From Turneriella parva DSM 21527 (GTDB lineage Bacteria > Spirochaetota > Leptospiria > Turneriellales > Turneriellaceae), in NCBI RefSeq assembly GCF_000266885.1, contig NC_018020.1, forward strand, positions 2,232,001-2,296,000: a DNA stretch of 64,000 bases, written 5' to 3'. This document shows, piece by piece, positions 8,916 through 18,889 of the stretch. A program made the position numbers and the translations under genes. The stretch's first letter is position 1; every line of letters begins with the position of its first letter. The notes below the pieces were generated by a model. The model made no database searches. It saw only the letters and a program-made list of their open reading frames with translations, and had not been told where the DNA came from.

Positions 8916-11900
8916 ATGCAAAATTTCATAAAACCGGTCGCTATTGCCTTTGTTCTGCTCTGCGTTCAGTGCTCTTTTCTGAAGCTAGACAAAGAGACGA
9001 ATTGTTTGAACGATAAGACGGCGTGCTTTAAAGAAGACAAGACGCGGCCGAGTTTCGTTCAAACAGTTTTGCCGGCTCCGGGAGTTGTCGTATCTACGTT
9101 GGGTGAAGTTCAGCTCATGTTTTCAGAAGAGCTGAATAACCCGCAGCCCTCAGATTTTGTCTATAGCGAGCCGGGTCTCATCGTACAATCTGTGACGAAG
9201 ATTGACAAGTTTACCTATCGCTTACTGAACAATCGTAATCCTAATCAGGGCGGGCCGCTCACGTTAAATTTCACCGGACTTAAAGATTATGCTGGTAATA
9301 GTATCACAAATGGGAGCATAACATATACCATTAATCTGAACATCCCGGTCACGCCAACCGCGACGCACACAGGTGTCAGCACAGTAGGCTACCCGACCGT
9401 TTCTGTTTCGTGGCGCTTTGCGTATACGCCGGTGCTTGCCGGCGATACGGTTTACCATGTCAGACTCACCACCGGCGCCGAAGACTGCACTGCCGGCACT
9501 CCCATTACACCGGCGACCGCGACACCTCTGGTGAATTCGGCGGTGCTAACCTACGACGAGACAAATTCGACGACTATTGCGGCAACAACTTACAACTTTA
9601 CGGTTAACACTTCTGTGATCACCACGTCGGGAGCGCAGAAAATTCTGATATGCCTGAATAACGTTAACAACAATAAATTCGGTATCGGCGTTATCAATAT
9701 CGTGCGCGACGATACACGGCCCGACGTTCTGGCTATCTCACCCGTTGGTGGCAATTATGTAGCGGCGCAGACGCTGACTTTTACCTGCAGCGACAACGTT
9801 GACAAAATTATTTATAACTACGCGAGCAATGCTGCGCAGGCTTTTGACCCTGTAGCCGGCGATGTGACCGAACCAGTTTTCAATACCAGCACTGGCGCTC
9901 TCGTGGCCGGCACAGGTTTCATCTATGATCCAGACAACAAGCCGGTGACGCCTTATTCAGATAATACAACGCGATCAATTTACAAGTACCGTTGCATCGA
10001 TAAGGCCGGTAATATAACGCCGGCAAATGCATTTGCGGCGCTAGTTTCAGGTGTATATCGAATTAACAGCACTTTCCCGACCGTATCGCTGATCAGCCTC
10101 ACGAAAACCGGTGCGAACCCCGAAGTGAATATCACAGGCGTTGGCGCAGGCGGGTACACTTCTGCCACGCTGAGGTGGAGTACGAATCAGGTCGGTCAGG
10201 CGTGGGAAATTCGTCCTGGCGGCACTGATTGCGGTGCTGGCGGCACATTTGTCGCTCAGGGCTCTGGCGGTACGGCCACACCGTCACCAGCTAACACACC
10301 CATTCTGACAGATATTTTGAATATAAGCCCAGGTATTGCTTCAGGTTTAAATAATCTACGCGTTTGCGTGAGCAACGGCTCAGAGTGGGGCCAGGCCGGC
10401 TTCACTCTGCTCAGAGACGATACGGCGCCTTCGACGCTGACAGTCAACGTACCGCCCGGTGATTATGGTACGGTTCAAAACCTGGTGTTCAGCTGTTCAG
10501 ACAATGAAGACCGCGTCATTTTTACGGAAAGCTTTTCGGCCCCAGGTGCGTCACCGGCCGACCCGGGTGACCCTCTGTTTGATGCGGATGGCCGACGCAT
10601 CACGGGTACGCTGCATACCGGGCCTCATGCCGTAACGAGTGACGATACTTCTTTGATTGGCAAGCGTACGCGCATCAAGTACCGGTGTATCGACAAGGCT
10701 GGTCATGTGACAGCCGTTAATGATGTGACTTATACTATCGACACCCTGCTGCCAACTATCACGGTGCAGAACCAAAACCACACTGCGGTCAGCGCACAGC
10801 CTGGTGCCAACGGTTTGGTGCAACTGACTTGGGTTGCCGACCGCCAGATAACCGGGTACGATATTCGCCGTGGCAGCACTAACTGCAATGATGGCACGGT
10901 GCTGACGAGCGGTACGAATCTTTCGAACGCTTCAGTTTTGGCAGCGGGAACCACGGTAACTTCTACCATCAATGCCAATTTGACGAATTTCGCTTTGGAC
11001 GAGGGGTCATATACAATTCATATCTGCACCTCGAACAGCATAGGCTCAAAAGGTTACACTTCGCGCGTGGTAAAATACGACACCACCCCACCCACCTTCG
11101 CGGGCCTGAATTCGCTCACCTCTGGCGGTAGCGGCAACTTCACACTCCAATGGTCTCTCGCCGATGATACGACTGGCTCAGGCATTGCCTATTACAACAT
11201 CTACCGCGCCGAAGCACCTGGCGGGCCTTACAACACGGTGAACCACATCGCGGCGCACCCGGCGACGAGCATCAACGTGACAGTGCCGGTGCCGACTAAC
11301 ACGTATTACTTCATTGCAGGCGCTGTTGATAACGCCGGTAACGAAACCAAAGTCACTCTCTTGCCGCTGGCAACGAAGCCGACGATTTCAGTGACGATGC
11401 TATCAGAAACCGGCAATACCAACTTTAATCTGAGCGACGGCACCGTGACGGCGCCGCTGACAGCGACGACGACGACCACAACTGCCGCCTGGTCAACGAC
11501 GCTGAGCGCAGGTTCGACTTACAACTTCAGCGTATCCAATGTGCCGGTCGGCAAAGTCTGTGCCATTAGGCAGCGGCAATATGGTACTCTAATTGCAAAT
11601 ATCACCATCACTATTGATTGCATCAACGGCTATACAGTCGCCGGGCGTTATCAGGCGATGCCGGCTGCCCCGTTAAACTTTATGCTGTATCGGGGTATAT
11701 CCTCAACTACTTATTCTGGTGCTACGTCGATCAATGGTGTCGTGAGCATTGGCAACATGATTTACTTCGTGCGCCGCGAGGGCACTAGCAATAGTTCAAT
11801 TCAGCGGTGTGACCCGACGAACTGCGCAGCGACTCTGGTGACCATCGCCAATCAAACCGCAGGCGTAATGCGCCATCTGGTCACTGATGGTGCCAACCTA

Positions 11901-14900
11901 TACGCGGCGAACCCGAATGGTAGCGCAGCAGCAATGAGGATCTATAAATACAGCGCACTGCAGACCGGCCAGGCGGCGCCTCAGGCCGAGTATAACCCCG
12001 CACTCACGAGTGGCTTTCATTCGGGGCTCGCTTTAGACGCGAACCGCAACCTGCTCTACGTCGGTCTTCGCGGCGTGGCACAAATAAAGAGGATTCACCT
12101 CGACACGGGTGTCGTGGATACGCTCAGCTCGATTGTGAGCGAACACGAGGGCATGGCACTTTTGGGCGACGATCTTTACGTCGCGACGCCGGATAACGGC
12201 AATTGCATTCTCAAGGCCACCAACGCACACACGGCAACTGCACTCACCCTCTATGCAGGTTCGTCTGGCCCGACCGAAGCCTATATAGACGGCCCGCTGC
12301 TGGCAGCTCGGTTCGCGCGCGCGCACGGCATTGTGAGCGACGGTACCGACCTCTATATCGCCGAATTTGCCGGCGCGCGCATTCGCCGCATCGACATGCG
12401 CAAAGGCATCGTCTCAACCATCGCGGGTGGTGGGGTTGCGGGCACAGACGGCACGGGCCCTGTCGCCGGCTTTGCCAATCTATTTTCGATGGCCACCGAT
12501 GGCAGAAAACTCTATGCGAGCGAGGGCGGCAGCAACCGACTGCGCGTTATTGCCGATTCTGGTCTTGTGGCCTATTGGCCGCTCGATGGTAACCTGAATG
12601 AATATGCCAGCGACGGCACGGTAACAAAGCCTGCGACCATCAATGGTGATGTGACAACAGCCCAGGGCCGTTACGGTGCGGGAAGTTCAGCTTACGCATT
12701 TGACGGCGTCGACGACTACATCAGCGTTGCGACCGGCTCTGCAGATACACACTTTAATGCGGCCAACTTTTCCGTTGCCTTCTGGGTGAGGCCGGCCGCC
12801 ACCCAGCTCGAAAGCACAGGGGCACCGCGTGATTATGATTTGGTGACAAACTGGTTCGCGGGCCAATACGATTTTTCTGTTCGCTACCATAACGAGATTT
12901 CGAGCGCGAATACGATACCACCACAAACACCAGGGCAGTTGATTTTTCTGCGCTGGGATGGCACTGTTTCACCTTATTGCATCAGCGGCATTCGCATCGA
13001 CGATGGCAATTACCATCATGTCGTCGCGCAGAAGTACGGCAGCCTGCTGGTTATGTACATCGACGGCAAAAAGGTCTGCTCTGTTGCTGATACTGTTGGC
13101 ACGATCAATCTCGCGAATGTCGGGCCAGTGCGCATCGGTGCCCGCCCGGGTACGAATGAGAACGAATTCACTGGCAACCTGTCCGATGTACGAATTTACA
13201 AACGAGCCTTAAGCGAAGGTGAGATCAACGAACTCGCGCAAGATGCCGCCGCCGCTCAGGTAGGTTCTTTTTTTAGCACCGGCGCGACCGGTTTGCTGAG
13301 TCATTACGAGTTTGCGGGCAACATCTTACCAAGTGGGCCTATCGGCGCAAGTCTGGGCAATGGACCTCTGCCTTCATTAACGACAGGTAAAGACGGTGAC
13401 CCCAACGGTGCAAAGAGATACGTTGCTGCCAGTTCACAATATCATTACAACAATGACACAACGGGGTATCCGATCGGCAATCAGGCCCGCACGCAGTGCG
13501 TGTGGGTAAACCCTGCATCTTACCCGTCAGGAAATTATTACGGAATAATACAATACGGTTCGAATTTCGCGAATGGTAAATCAGGGCTTTTCATGCGCGA
13601 AAATTCTGGTTCGCACTATCTGGTGATGCCCGGGGGCGGCAGCGACCACGAGGTTGCGTACAAGCTGCCGCTTAATGCCTGGACCCACCTCTGCGGTTCT
13701 TACGACGGAAACCTGGCGCGCCTCTATGTCAATGGAAAGGAACAAGGCACAGCCGGTGCATTCCCTTCATGGAGTACGCAGACTGGTCCTTTGGGCATCG
13801 GCAGAGACCTGACACTGACAAATTATTTTGACGGCAAAATTGATGATGTGAGGATATATAACAATACGCTTTCTGCCGCGCAGATTCGCCAGCTCGCGAC
13901 TCAGGTGCCGGCGGGTCTTATGGCACGTTATGACTTCAATGGTGATAGTGCAGACTCGAGCGGCTTCGCGAATACCTTGACAGCAACTGGTTCGACAGTG
14001 GCAGATAACGACCGGTTTTTGCAGGCGAATTCATCTTACCGCTTCAACGGCGGTAAATTTGGCACGGCGAGCCCGGTCATGACCAGCCTTGACAATGTAT
14101 CGCTGTCAGCATGGTTCAAGCAGACGACAATGCATGCGTGGTTGCAATACATTGTCATTAATGGTAGTGGTAGCAATGGCTATGGCATTTATCTCGACGG
14201 CCCGGCAGGTAACGTCGTCAGCGCGATTCTCGGCGGTATCGGATATCTGAGAACGACCGTAGCCGCCCCGTTGCACGTCTGGAACCACGTCGCCTTGGTG
14301 AGGTCAGCGGGAACCTGGAGTATATACCTGAACGGGGTTTCTCTGCCGATTAACGCGATTGCGCCGGCGACGATTACCTCGACGCCGGCATTGCCTATGG
14401 GCGGTGCCTTTATAGGGCTTGATGCAGGGGCTGGCAACTATTTTGAAGGAGCGATCGATGACGCGCGCTTTTACAATCGTGCACTGAGCGCAACCGAGAT
14501 ACGCGCGCTCGCGGGGTATCATCCGATGCAGGTGAGTACCTGGAATGCCACAGCAAACAGCAGCAGCATAAAGTTGCATTATATTCCTGAGCACCTGGGC
14601 CCGTTAGCTGATAATACCGAAATTACGCAATGGGATAATACCTCAGGTAACCCACTACACATAGTTCGGGGTGCCTTAGGCCCCTTGTATGCGCAATCGG
14701 GTATTAATGGCAGGCCAGCACTGAGTTTTACCGCGGGCCGTTACCTCACGCGAGGTTGCAATGATCTTAATCTTGGTGGTGACAACTTAACAATTATTGG
14801 TGCAATCAGCCAAACAGGCAACGGAGGTAGCAATCGAGCCCTGTATGAGTATGGCCCAAACCTTGTCTATTTGCATGATACATCATCGCAGCGCCTTGCA

Positions 14901-15257
14901 TATTTCAACACCTCTATAAGGGTCAATTCACAGGCCGATTTCATCAATTTGGTCGCACCGAATGCGAACATGATATATGCGGTTTCCAATGGTGCCTCGG
15001 GCGGTATCTATAAGAATGGAACCAATGTTACCGAGGGTGCTGCTGTCGCGAGTACCGGATCGGCCTGCGTATTCCCAAACGCCCTCTACCTAGGCAGCCG
15101 ATTTGATGGCGCAGTCGCATACGACAGCTTTCTCGGGCTATTCGGGGATGTCCTGTACTTCAATACAGTCCTGATTCCAGCCGACAGGCGCATTGCGGAG
15201 TGTTATCTGTCGTCCAAATACTCGATTCCACTTGGTCCAGGTGTGACGTGTGATTAA
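8916..15257 (+). CDS. Giant modular lipoprotein B: paralogue of A with a fourth LamG-like C-terminus
   Basis: A 2113-aa predicted lipoprotein, paralogous to the gene at 2865. The lipobox is CVQC with Cys19, followed by the same CSFLKLDKETNCLN signature. Modules: Big_5-like domain (about 45-135); Ig and chitobiase-like Cys-pair modules (150-700); FN3 (about 722-805), almost identical in DNA to the FN3 of protein A; Cys-pair beta module (811-912); NHL-like propeller (925-1212) with blades such as GTDLYIAEFAGARIRRID; LamG domains at about 1213-1445, 1458-1663 and 1665-1870; and a last LamG-like domain (1871-2113) ending AECYLSSKYSI. The last domain replaces the DUF1554-like end of protein A and matches the end of the protein at 19542. 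Probably surface exposed; ligand unknown. The 132-bp gap to protein A suggests the two can be co-transcribed. Confidence 0.88.
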   Translation: MQNFIKPVAIAFVLLCVQCSFLKLDKETNCLNDKTACFKEDKTRPSFVQTVLPAPGVVVSTLGEVQLMFSEELNNPQPSDFVYSEPGLIVQSVTKIDKFTYRLLNNRNPNQGGPLTLNFTGLKDYAGNSITNGSITYTINLNIPVTPTATHTGVSTVGYPTVSVSWRFAYTPVLAGDTVYHVRLTTGAEDCTAGTPITPATATPLVNSAVLTYDETNSTTIAATTYNFTVNTSVITTSGAQKILICLNNVNNNKFGIGVINIVRDDTRPDVLAISPVGGNYVAAQTLTFTCSDNVDKIIYNYASNAAQAFDPVAGDVTEPVFNTSTGALVAGTGFIYDPDNKPVTPYSDNTTRSIYKYRCIDKAGNITPANAFAALVSGVYRINSTFPTVSLISLTKTGANPEVNITGVGAGGYTSATLRWSTNQVGQAWEIRPGGTDCGAGGTFVAQGSGGTATPSPANTPILTDILNISPGIASGLNNLRVCVSNGSEWGQAGFTLLRDDTAPSTLTVNVPPGDYGTVQNLVFSCSDNEDRVIFTESFSAPGASPADPGDPLFDADGRRITGTLHTGPHAVTSDDTSLIGKRTRIKYRCIDKAGHVTAVNDVTYTIDTLLPTITVQNQNHTAVSAQPGANGLVQLTWVADRQITGYDIRRGSTNCNDGTVLTSGTNLSNASVLAAGTTVTSTINANLTNFALDEGSYTIHICTSNSIGSKGYTSRVVKYDTTPPTFAGLNSLTSGGSGNFTLQWSLADDTTGSGIAYYNIYRAEAPGGPYNTVNHIAAHPATSINVTVPVPTNTYYFIAGAVDNAGNETKVTLLPLATKPTISVTMLSETGNTNFNLSDGTVTAPLTATTTTTTAAWSTTLSAGSTYNFSVSNVPVGKVCAIRQRQYGTLIANITITIDCINGYTVAGRYQAMPAAPLNFMLYRGISSTTYSGATSINGVVSIGNMIYFVRREGTSNSSIQRCDPTNCAATLVTIANQTAGVMRHLVTDGANLYAANPNGSAAAMRIYKYSALQTGQAAPQAEYNPALTSGFHSGLALDANRNLLYVGLRGVAQIKRIHLDTGVVDTLSSIVSEHEGMALLGDDLYVATPDNGNCILKATNAHTATALTLYAGSSGPTEAYIDGPLLAARFARAHGIVSDGTDLYIAEFAGARIRRIDMRKGIVSTIAGGGVAGTDGTGPVAGFANLFSMATDGRKLYASEGGSNRLRVIADSGLVAYWPLDGNLNEYASDGTVTKPATINGDVTTAQGRYGAGSSAYAFDGVDDYISVATGSADTHFNAANFSVAFWVRPAATQLESTGAPRDYDLVTNWFAGQYDFSVRYHNEISSANTIPPQTPGQLIFLRWDGTVSPYCISGIRIDDGNYHHVVAQKYGSLLVMYIDGKKVCSVADTVGTINLANVGPVRIGARPGTNENEFTGNLSDVRIYKRALSEGEINELAQDAAAAQVGSFFSTGATGLLSHYEFAGNILPSGPIGASLGNGPLPSLTTGKDGDPNGAKRYVAASSQYHYNNDTTGYPIGNQARTQCVWVNPASYPSGNYYGIIQYGSNFANGKSGLFMRENSGSHYLVMPGGGSDHEVAYKLPLNAWTHLCGSYDGNLARLYVNGKEQGTAGAFPSWSTQTGPLGIGRDLTLTNYFDGKIDDVRIYNNTLSAAQIRQLATQVPAGLMARYDFNGDSADSSGFANTLTATGSTVADNDRFLQANSSYRFNGGKFGTASPVMTSLDNVSLSAWFKQTTMHAWLQYIVINGSGSNGYGIYLDGPAGNVVSAILGGIGYLRTTVAAPLHVWNHVALVRSAGTWSIYLNGVSLPINAIAPATITSTPALPMGGAFIGLDAGAGNYFEGAIDDARFYNRALSATEIRALAGYHPMQVSTWNATANSSSIKLHYIPEHLGPLADNTEITQWDNTSGNPLHIVRGALGPLYAQSGINGRPALSFTAGRYLTRGCNDLNLGGDNLTIIGAISQTGNGGSNRALYEYGPNLVYLHDTSSQRLAYFNTSIRVNSQADFINLVAPNANMIYAVSNGASGGIYKNGTNVTEGAAVASTGSACVFPNALYLGSRFDGAVAYDSFLGLFGDVLYFNTVLIPADRRIAECYLSSKYSIPLGPGVTCD

Positions 15258-15473
15258 GTAAATACATCGTCGATGGTGCTGTGCCGCTTGGTCGGTTTCA
15301 GAACGAGTGCGCCGTTGATCGAGTTGTGCAGTAGGAAGGTAAGAAACATAAACGTTCGTTCCTAATTTCACTCGCCGCCTCCCGCGAGCATGGGCAATTT
15401 CTCCTTTTCACACTGACTCATCGCGTGCCAAAAGGTTCGAACTCACTTATCTATCATTGCGTGCGGGGGCATT
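15258..15473. other. 216-bp spacer with no clear feature
   Basis: I see no gene, strong hairpin or convincing promoter here. An AGGAA/TTCCT pair near 15333-15362 is too weak to call. A promoter for the lipoprotein at 15474 is expected but not recognisable. Confidence 0.3.
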
Positions 15474-18400
15474 ATGCGCAGGTTTTCTATTTTTCTGATT
15501 GCAGGGTTTTTCTTTTTTTATTGTAAAAAGAGTGGTAACGATGCCAGCAGCCTGGGCGACACCGCTAGTGGCGCAGCGGCTTACCAGACGAGTGCACAAA
15601 TTGGTGCAGCCGGCGGTACGATCAGCGACCCGAATGGTCAATGGACCTTTACTGTGCCAGCTGGCGCTCTGTCTGAAACGAAAACCATAACTGTCACGAC
15701 GAATGCGACGCCTGTCGGTTCTGTACCGCAAGAGTTCGCAGCGAGCGCGTCATTGCTCAAGCTCGAACCCTCTGGCCTAACCTTTCTCACTCCGGCAACG
15801 CTTAAGGTCACTTACCCACAGGGCGAGATGAGCGAAGGCGGTATTGAAGAGAAATCGCAGAAGCAATATTATATTAACGACGATTCGACCGTGACGGCAA
15901 TGGCGACGACGCTCAATACGACGACGAATGAAATCACGGCGCAGGTGCCCCACTTTACGATTACAGGAACTCTAAAAACGAATATTACGCGTGTAAACAG
16001 CGGCAGCATCACAAGACCTTCGCGGGTGCGTCGAATAGCAAACAACCTGATCACCTACTTTAATAATTTGGGCAGTGATGCTGCGCGTAATGCAGAGTTT
16101 CAAATGGCCGCCAATAACCCGATGCTGTTGGCATTCTTGAATAAGCTCGTACAGATTCTCGGGTCTGATATTTTTACGGCAGCTTTTCCCAATGCCGATT
16201 TCGATGGCGACGGTACTGTTAACAGCGCCGACCCGATTGTTGCGGTGAATGGGGCAAATGTCACTTTGGTGTCTTCAGGTTCGCTGTTCGTGAGCACGAA
16301 CCCTGGGGCCATCAATTCTACCCAGTTTGTCTGGCGGTCGAGCGCAACAGGCACCTATTCTATTGGGCTGAACGGCACAAATTGCAGCGATGGCACGCAG
16401 CTCGCTTCGGGTGCGGTGACGCAGAACGTTGACAACACCTACACACCGATTAACGCATCGGCGCTGATCGATGGTGACAATGAATTTCGCGTCTGCGTGA
16501 CCACGACGCCCGGGCCAATTACGCGGTTTCTCATGGTCGAAATCGCGCGCGATGAGGTTCTACCCGTTTCGTCTGCCAGCCCGGCTGGTGGTACTTATTC
16601 CACAGCGCAGAATGTATCCATGTCATGCCTCGATACCGGTGCGGCGGAGTGTGCGCAGATTGCGTTTACGACAAATGGTAGCGACCCGACGTTTGATGCG
16701 GCGGGGAATGTCACGAATGGTACATTGGTGACCGAGATGTGGATGACGCCGGCGACCGGCAACACGACGCTCAAAGTGCGGTCGCGAGATGAGGCGGGGA
16801 ATATCGGAACAACGACAAGCTTCTTTTTCAGCGTGCCGGCACCAACTTATACTGTCGGAGGCGTCGTCTCCGGCCTTAACGGCACGGTCGTCCTGCAGAA
16901 CAACGGTGGCGATAACCTCACGTTGACCACGAATAGCAGCTTTACTTTTGCCACGGTGCTTACCAGCGGCAGCGCGTACAACGTGACCGTTAGCACGCAA
17001 CCCTCAGATCAAGTCTGCACCGTCGCGTCTGCCGGGGGCACTGTAGCTGCTGCAAATATTTCAAGTGTAACGGTCTCTTGTGCAACGTCATACACTGTGG
17101 GTGGTTCAGTCACTGGTCTCACCGGCACTCTGGTCTTGCAGAACAACGGCGGCGAGAACCGCACGCTGACGGCCGATGGCAGCTTTACCTTTGCAGCCAG
17201 CCTTGCGAGCGGTAGCGCGTACGACGTGACCGCTCTCACCAACCCGGCAAGCCAGGTCTGCTCGGTAGCCAATAATGGCGGCGCAATCGCCTCAGCCAAC
17301 GTGACCAACATCACGGTGCAGTGCGCCTCTGATACCGCCTGGGTGCAAGACGCATACCTTAAGGCCTCGAATGCAGAGGCGATTGACTATTTTGGCTACT
17401 CGGTCGCGGTCTCGGGCTCGACCGTTGTCGTGGGGGCTTATGGTGAGGATTCAAACCAGACCACAATTACCAATACCGACGGCACGGCATCGGCTAATAA
17501 CTCTGCCACCAACTCAGGGGCGGCCTATGTGTTTAAGCGCGAGATAAATGGCGATTGGGTGCAAGATGCCTACCTGAAAGCCTCGAATGCAGAGGCAAAT
17601 GACAATTTTGGCTGGTCGGTGGCGGTCTCGGGCAGTACCGTTATCGTGGGGGCCTTTCGGGAGGAATCGTACCAGACTACAATCACCAATGCCGACGGCT
17701 CGGCATCCGCCAATAACTCGGCCAGTTATTCTGGGGCGGTCTATGTCTTCAAGCGCGAGTCGAGCGGCGACTGGGTGCAAGACGCGTACCTCAAGGCCTC
17801 GAATGCAGAGGTGGGTGATCAGTTTGGCTGGTCGGTGGCCGTCTCGGGCTCGACCGTTGTCGTGGGGGCTTATGGTGAGGATTCAAACCAGACCACAATT
17901 ACCAATACCGACGGCGCAGCATCGGCTAATAACTCTGCCGACGACTCAGGCGCTGTCTATGTGTTCAAGCGCGAGACAAATGGCGACTGGGTGCAAGAAG
18001 CGTACCTCAAGGCCACGAATGCAGGGGTGGACGAACAATTTGGCAACTCGGTGGCGGTCTCGGGCAGCACCGTTGTCGTGGGGGCTCGGTATGAGCGTGC
18101 CGACCAGACCACAATTACCAATACCGACGGCTCGGCATCGGCCAATAAGTCTGCCAATGGCTCCGGCGCAGTCTATGTCTTCAAGCGCGAGTCGAGCGGC
18201 GACTGGGTGCAAGATGCATACCTCAAGGCCTCGAATGCAGAGGTGAGTGATCAGTTTGGCTGGTCGGTGGCGGTCTCGGGCTCGACTGTTGTCGTGGGGG
18301 CTAATGGTGAGGATTCAAACCAGACCACAATTACCAATACCGATGGCGCGGCATCGGCTAATAACTCTGCCGACGACTCAGGCGCGGTCTATGTGTTCAA

Positions 18401-18842
18401 GCGCGAGACAAATGGCGACTGGGTGCAAGATGCCTACCTGAAAGCCTCGAATGCAGAGGCGATTGACTATTTTGGCTACTCGGTGGCGGTTTCGGGCTCG
18501 ACCATTGTTGTCGGAGCTTATCAGGAGGATTCAAACCAGACCATAATTACCAATACCGACGGCGCGGCATCGGCTATTAACTCTGCCACCAACTCAGGGG
18601 CGGTCTATGTGTTTAAGCGCGAGACAAATGGCGACTGGATGCAAGATGCCTACCTGAAAGCTTCGAATGCAGATGCAAACGACAATTTTGGCTACTCGGT
18701 GGTGGTCTCGGGCTCGACCATTGTTGTGGGTGCTTATGGGGAGGCTTCAAACCAGACCACAATTACCAATGCCGACGGCACGGCATCGGCTAATAACTCT
18801 GCCACCAACTCAGGCGCGGTGTATATCTTCAAGGCGTTTTGA
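15474..18842 (+). CDS. Lipoprotein with ZU5-like domain, EF-hand-like loop and seven-bladed FG-GAP propeller
   Basis: A 1122-aa predicted lipoprotein; the signal peptide ends at FFYC (Cys17). Modules: a ZU5-like domain (about 40-165; GGTISDPNGQWTFTVPAGAL); a calcium-type loop DFDGDGTVNSAD (about 241-252), dockerin/EF-hand-like; an Ig-like and a chitobiase-like Cys-pair module (about 260-450); and two copies of a beta module starting YTVGG and ending in a Cys (about 455-540, 541-620). From Trp623 the rest is seven FG-GAP repeats of exactly 72 residues, each starting WVQDAYLKASNA or close to it and ending GAVYVFKRE. Seven such blades fit one closed integrin-alpha-like beta-propeller that may bind calcium through the NTDGTASAN loops. 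The role is probably adhesion or ligand binding outside the cell; the ligand is unknown. Confidence 0.87.
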   Translation: MRRFSIFLIAGFFFFYCKKSGNDASSLGDTASGAAAYQTSAQIGAAGGTISDPNGQWTFTVPAGALSETKTITVTTNATPVGSVPQEFAASASLLKLEPSGLTFLTPATLKVTYPQGEMSEGGIEEKSQKQYYINDDSTVTAMATTLNTTTNEITAQVPHFTITGTLKTNITRVNSGSITRPSRVRRIANNLITYFNNLGSDAARNAEFQMAANNPMLLAFLNKLVQILGSDIFTAAFPNADFDGDGTVNSADPIVAVNGANVTLVSSGSLFVSTNPGAINSTQFVWRSSATGTYSIGLNGTNCSDGTQLASGAVTQNVDNTYTPINASALIDGDNEFRVCVTTTPGPITRFLMVEIARDEVLPVSSASPAGGTYSTAQNVSMSCLDTGAAECAQIAFTTNGSDPTFDAAGNVTNGTLVTEMWMTPATGNTTLKVRSRDEAGNIGTTTSFFFSVPAPTYTVGGVVSGLNGTVVLQNNGGDNLTLTTNSSFTFATVLTSGSAYNVTVSTQPSDQVCTVASAGGTVAAANISSVTVSCATSYTVGGSVTGLTGTLVLQNNGGENRTLTADGSFTFAASLASGSAYDVTALTNPASQVCSVANNGGAIASANVTNITVQCASDTAWVQDAYLKASNAEAIDYFGYSVAVSGSTVVVGAYGEDSNQTTITNTDGTASANNSATNSGAAYVFKREINGDWVQDAYLKASNAEANDNFGWSVAVSGSTVIVGAFREESYQTTITNADGSASANNSASYSGAVYVFKRESSGDWVQDAYLKASNAEVGDQFGWSVAVSGSTVVVGAYGEDSNQTTITNTDGAASANNSADDSGAVYVFKRETNGDWVQEAYLKATNAGVDEQFGNSVAVSGSTVVVGARYERADQTTITNTDGSASANKSANGSGAVYVFKRESSGDWVQDAYLKASNAEVSDQFGWSVAVSGSTVVVGANGEDSNQTTITNTDGAASANNSADDSGAVYVFKRETNGDWVQDAYLKASNAEAIDYFGYSVAVSGSTIVVGAYQEDSNQTIITNTDGAASAINSATNSGAVYVFKRETNGDWMQDAYLKASNADANDNFGYSVVVSGSTIVVGAYGEASNQTTITNADGTASANNSATNSGAVYIFKAF
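17340..18839 (+). repeat. Seven tandem 216-bp repeats coding for FG-GAP blades
   Basis: The Trp codon that opens each unit lies at 17340, 17556, 17772, 17988, 18204, 18420 and 18636, a spacing of exactly 216 bp every time. The last unit is four codons short and ends at the stop. Units 3 and 5 are nearly identical by eye (about a dozen differences), unit 6 resembles unit 1, and unit 7 resembles unit 2. The array therefore seems to have grown by duplication of multi-unit blocks. Recombination here would add or remove whole blades in frame. Confidence 0.95.
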
Positions 18843-18850
18843 GGATGCCA

Positions 18851-18874
18851 TGCCACGAAATTAGTTCGGTGGCA
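18851..18874 (+). terminator. Candidate terminator hairpin after the propeller gene
   Basis: TGCCACGAA (18851-18859) can pair with TTCGGTGGCA (18865-18874) around a 5-nt loop with one bulged base. It lies 9 bp after the stop at 18842 and 15 bp before the next ATG. The following bases are A/T-rich but not a T run. Confidence 0.4.
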
Positions 18875-18889
18875 ATAAATATGTAGACT

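Noticed and set aside
17587-18246. A 219-codon plus-strand open frame inside the FG-GAP repeats
   Set aside because: It is a shifted frame through the tandem repeats; its own repetitive Arg-rich product only mirrors the 216-bp unit, and the FG-GAP frame explains the region.
17340-18839. CRISPR-like tandem repeats
   Set aside because: Units are 216 bp, in frame and coding, without short identical repeats and unique spacers.
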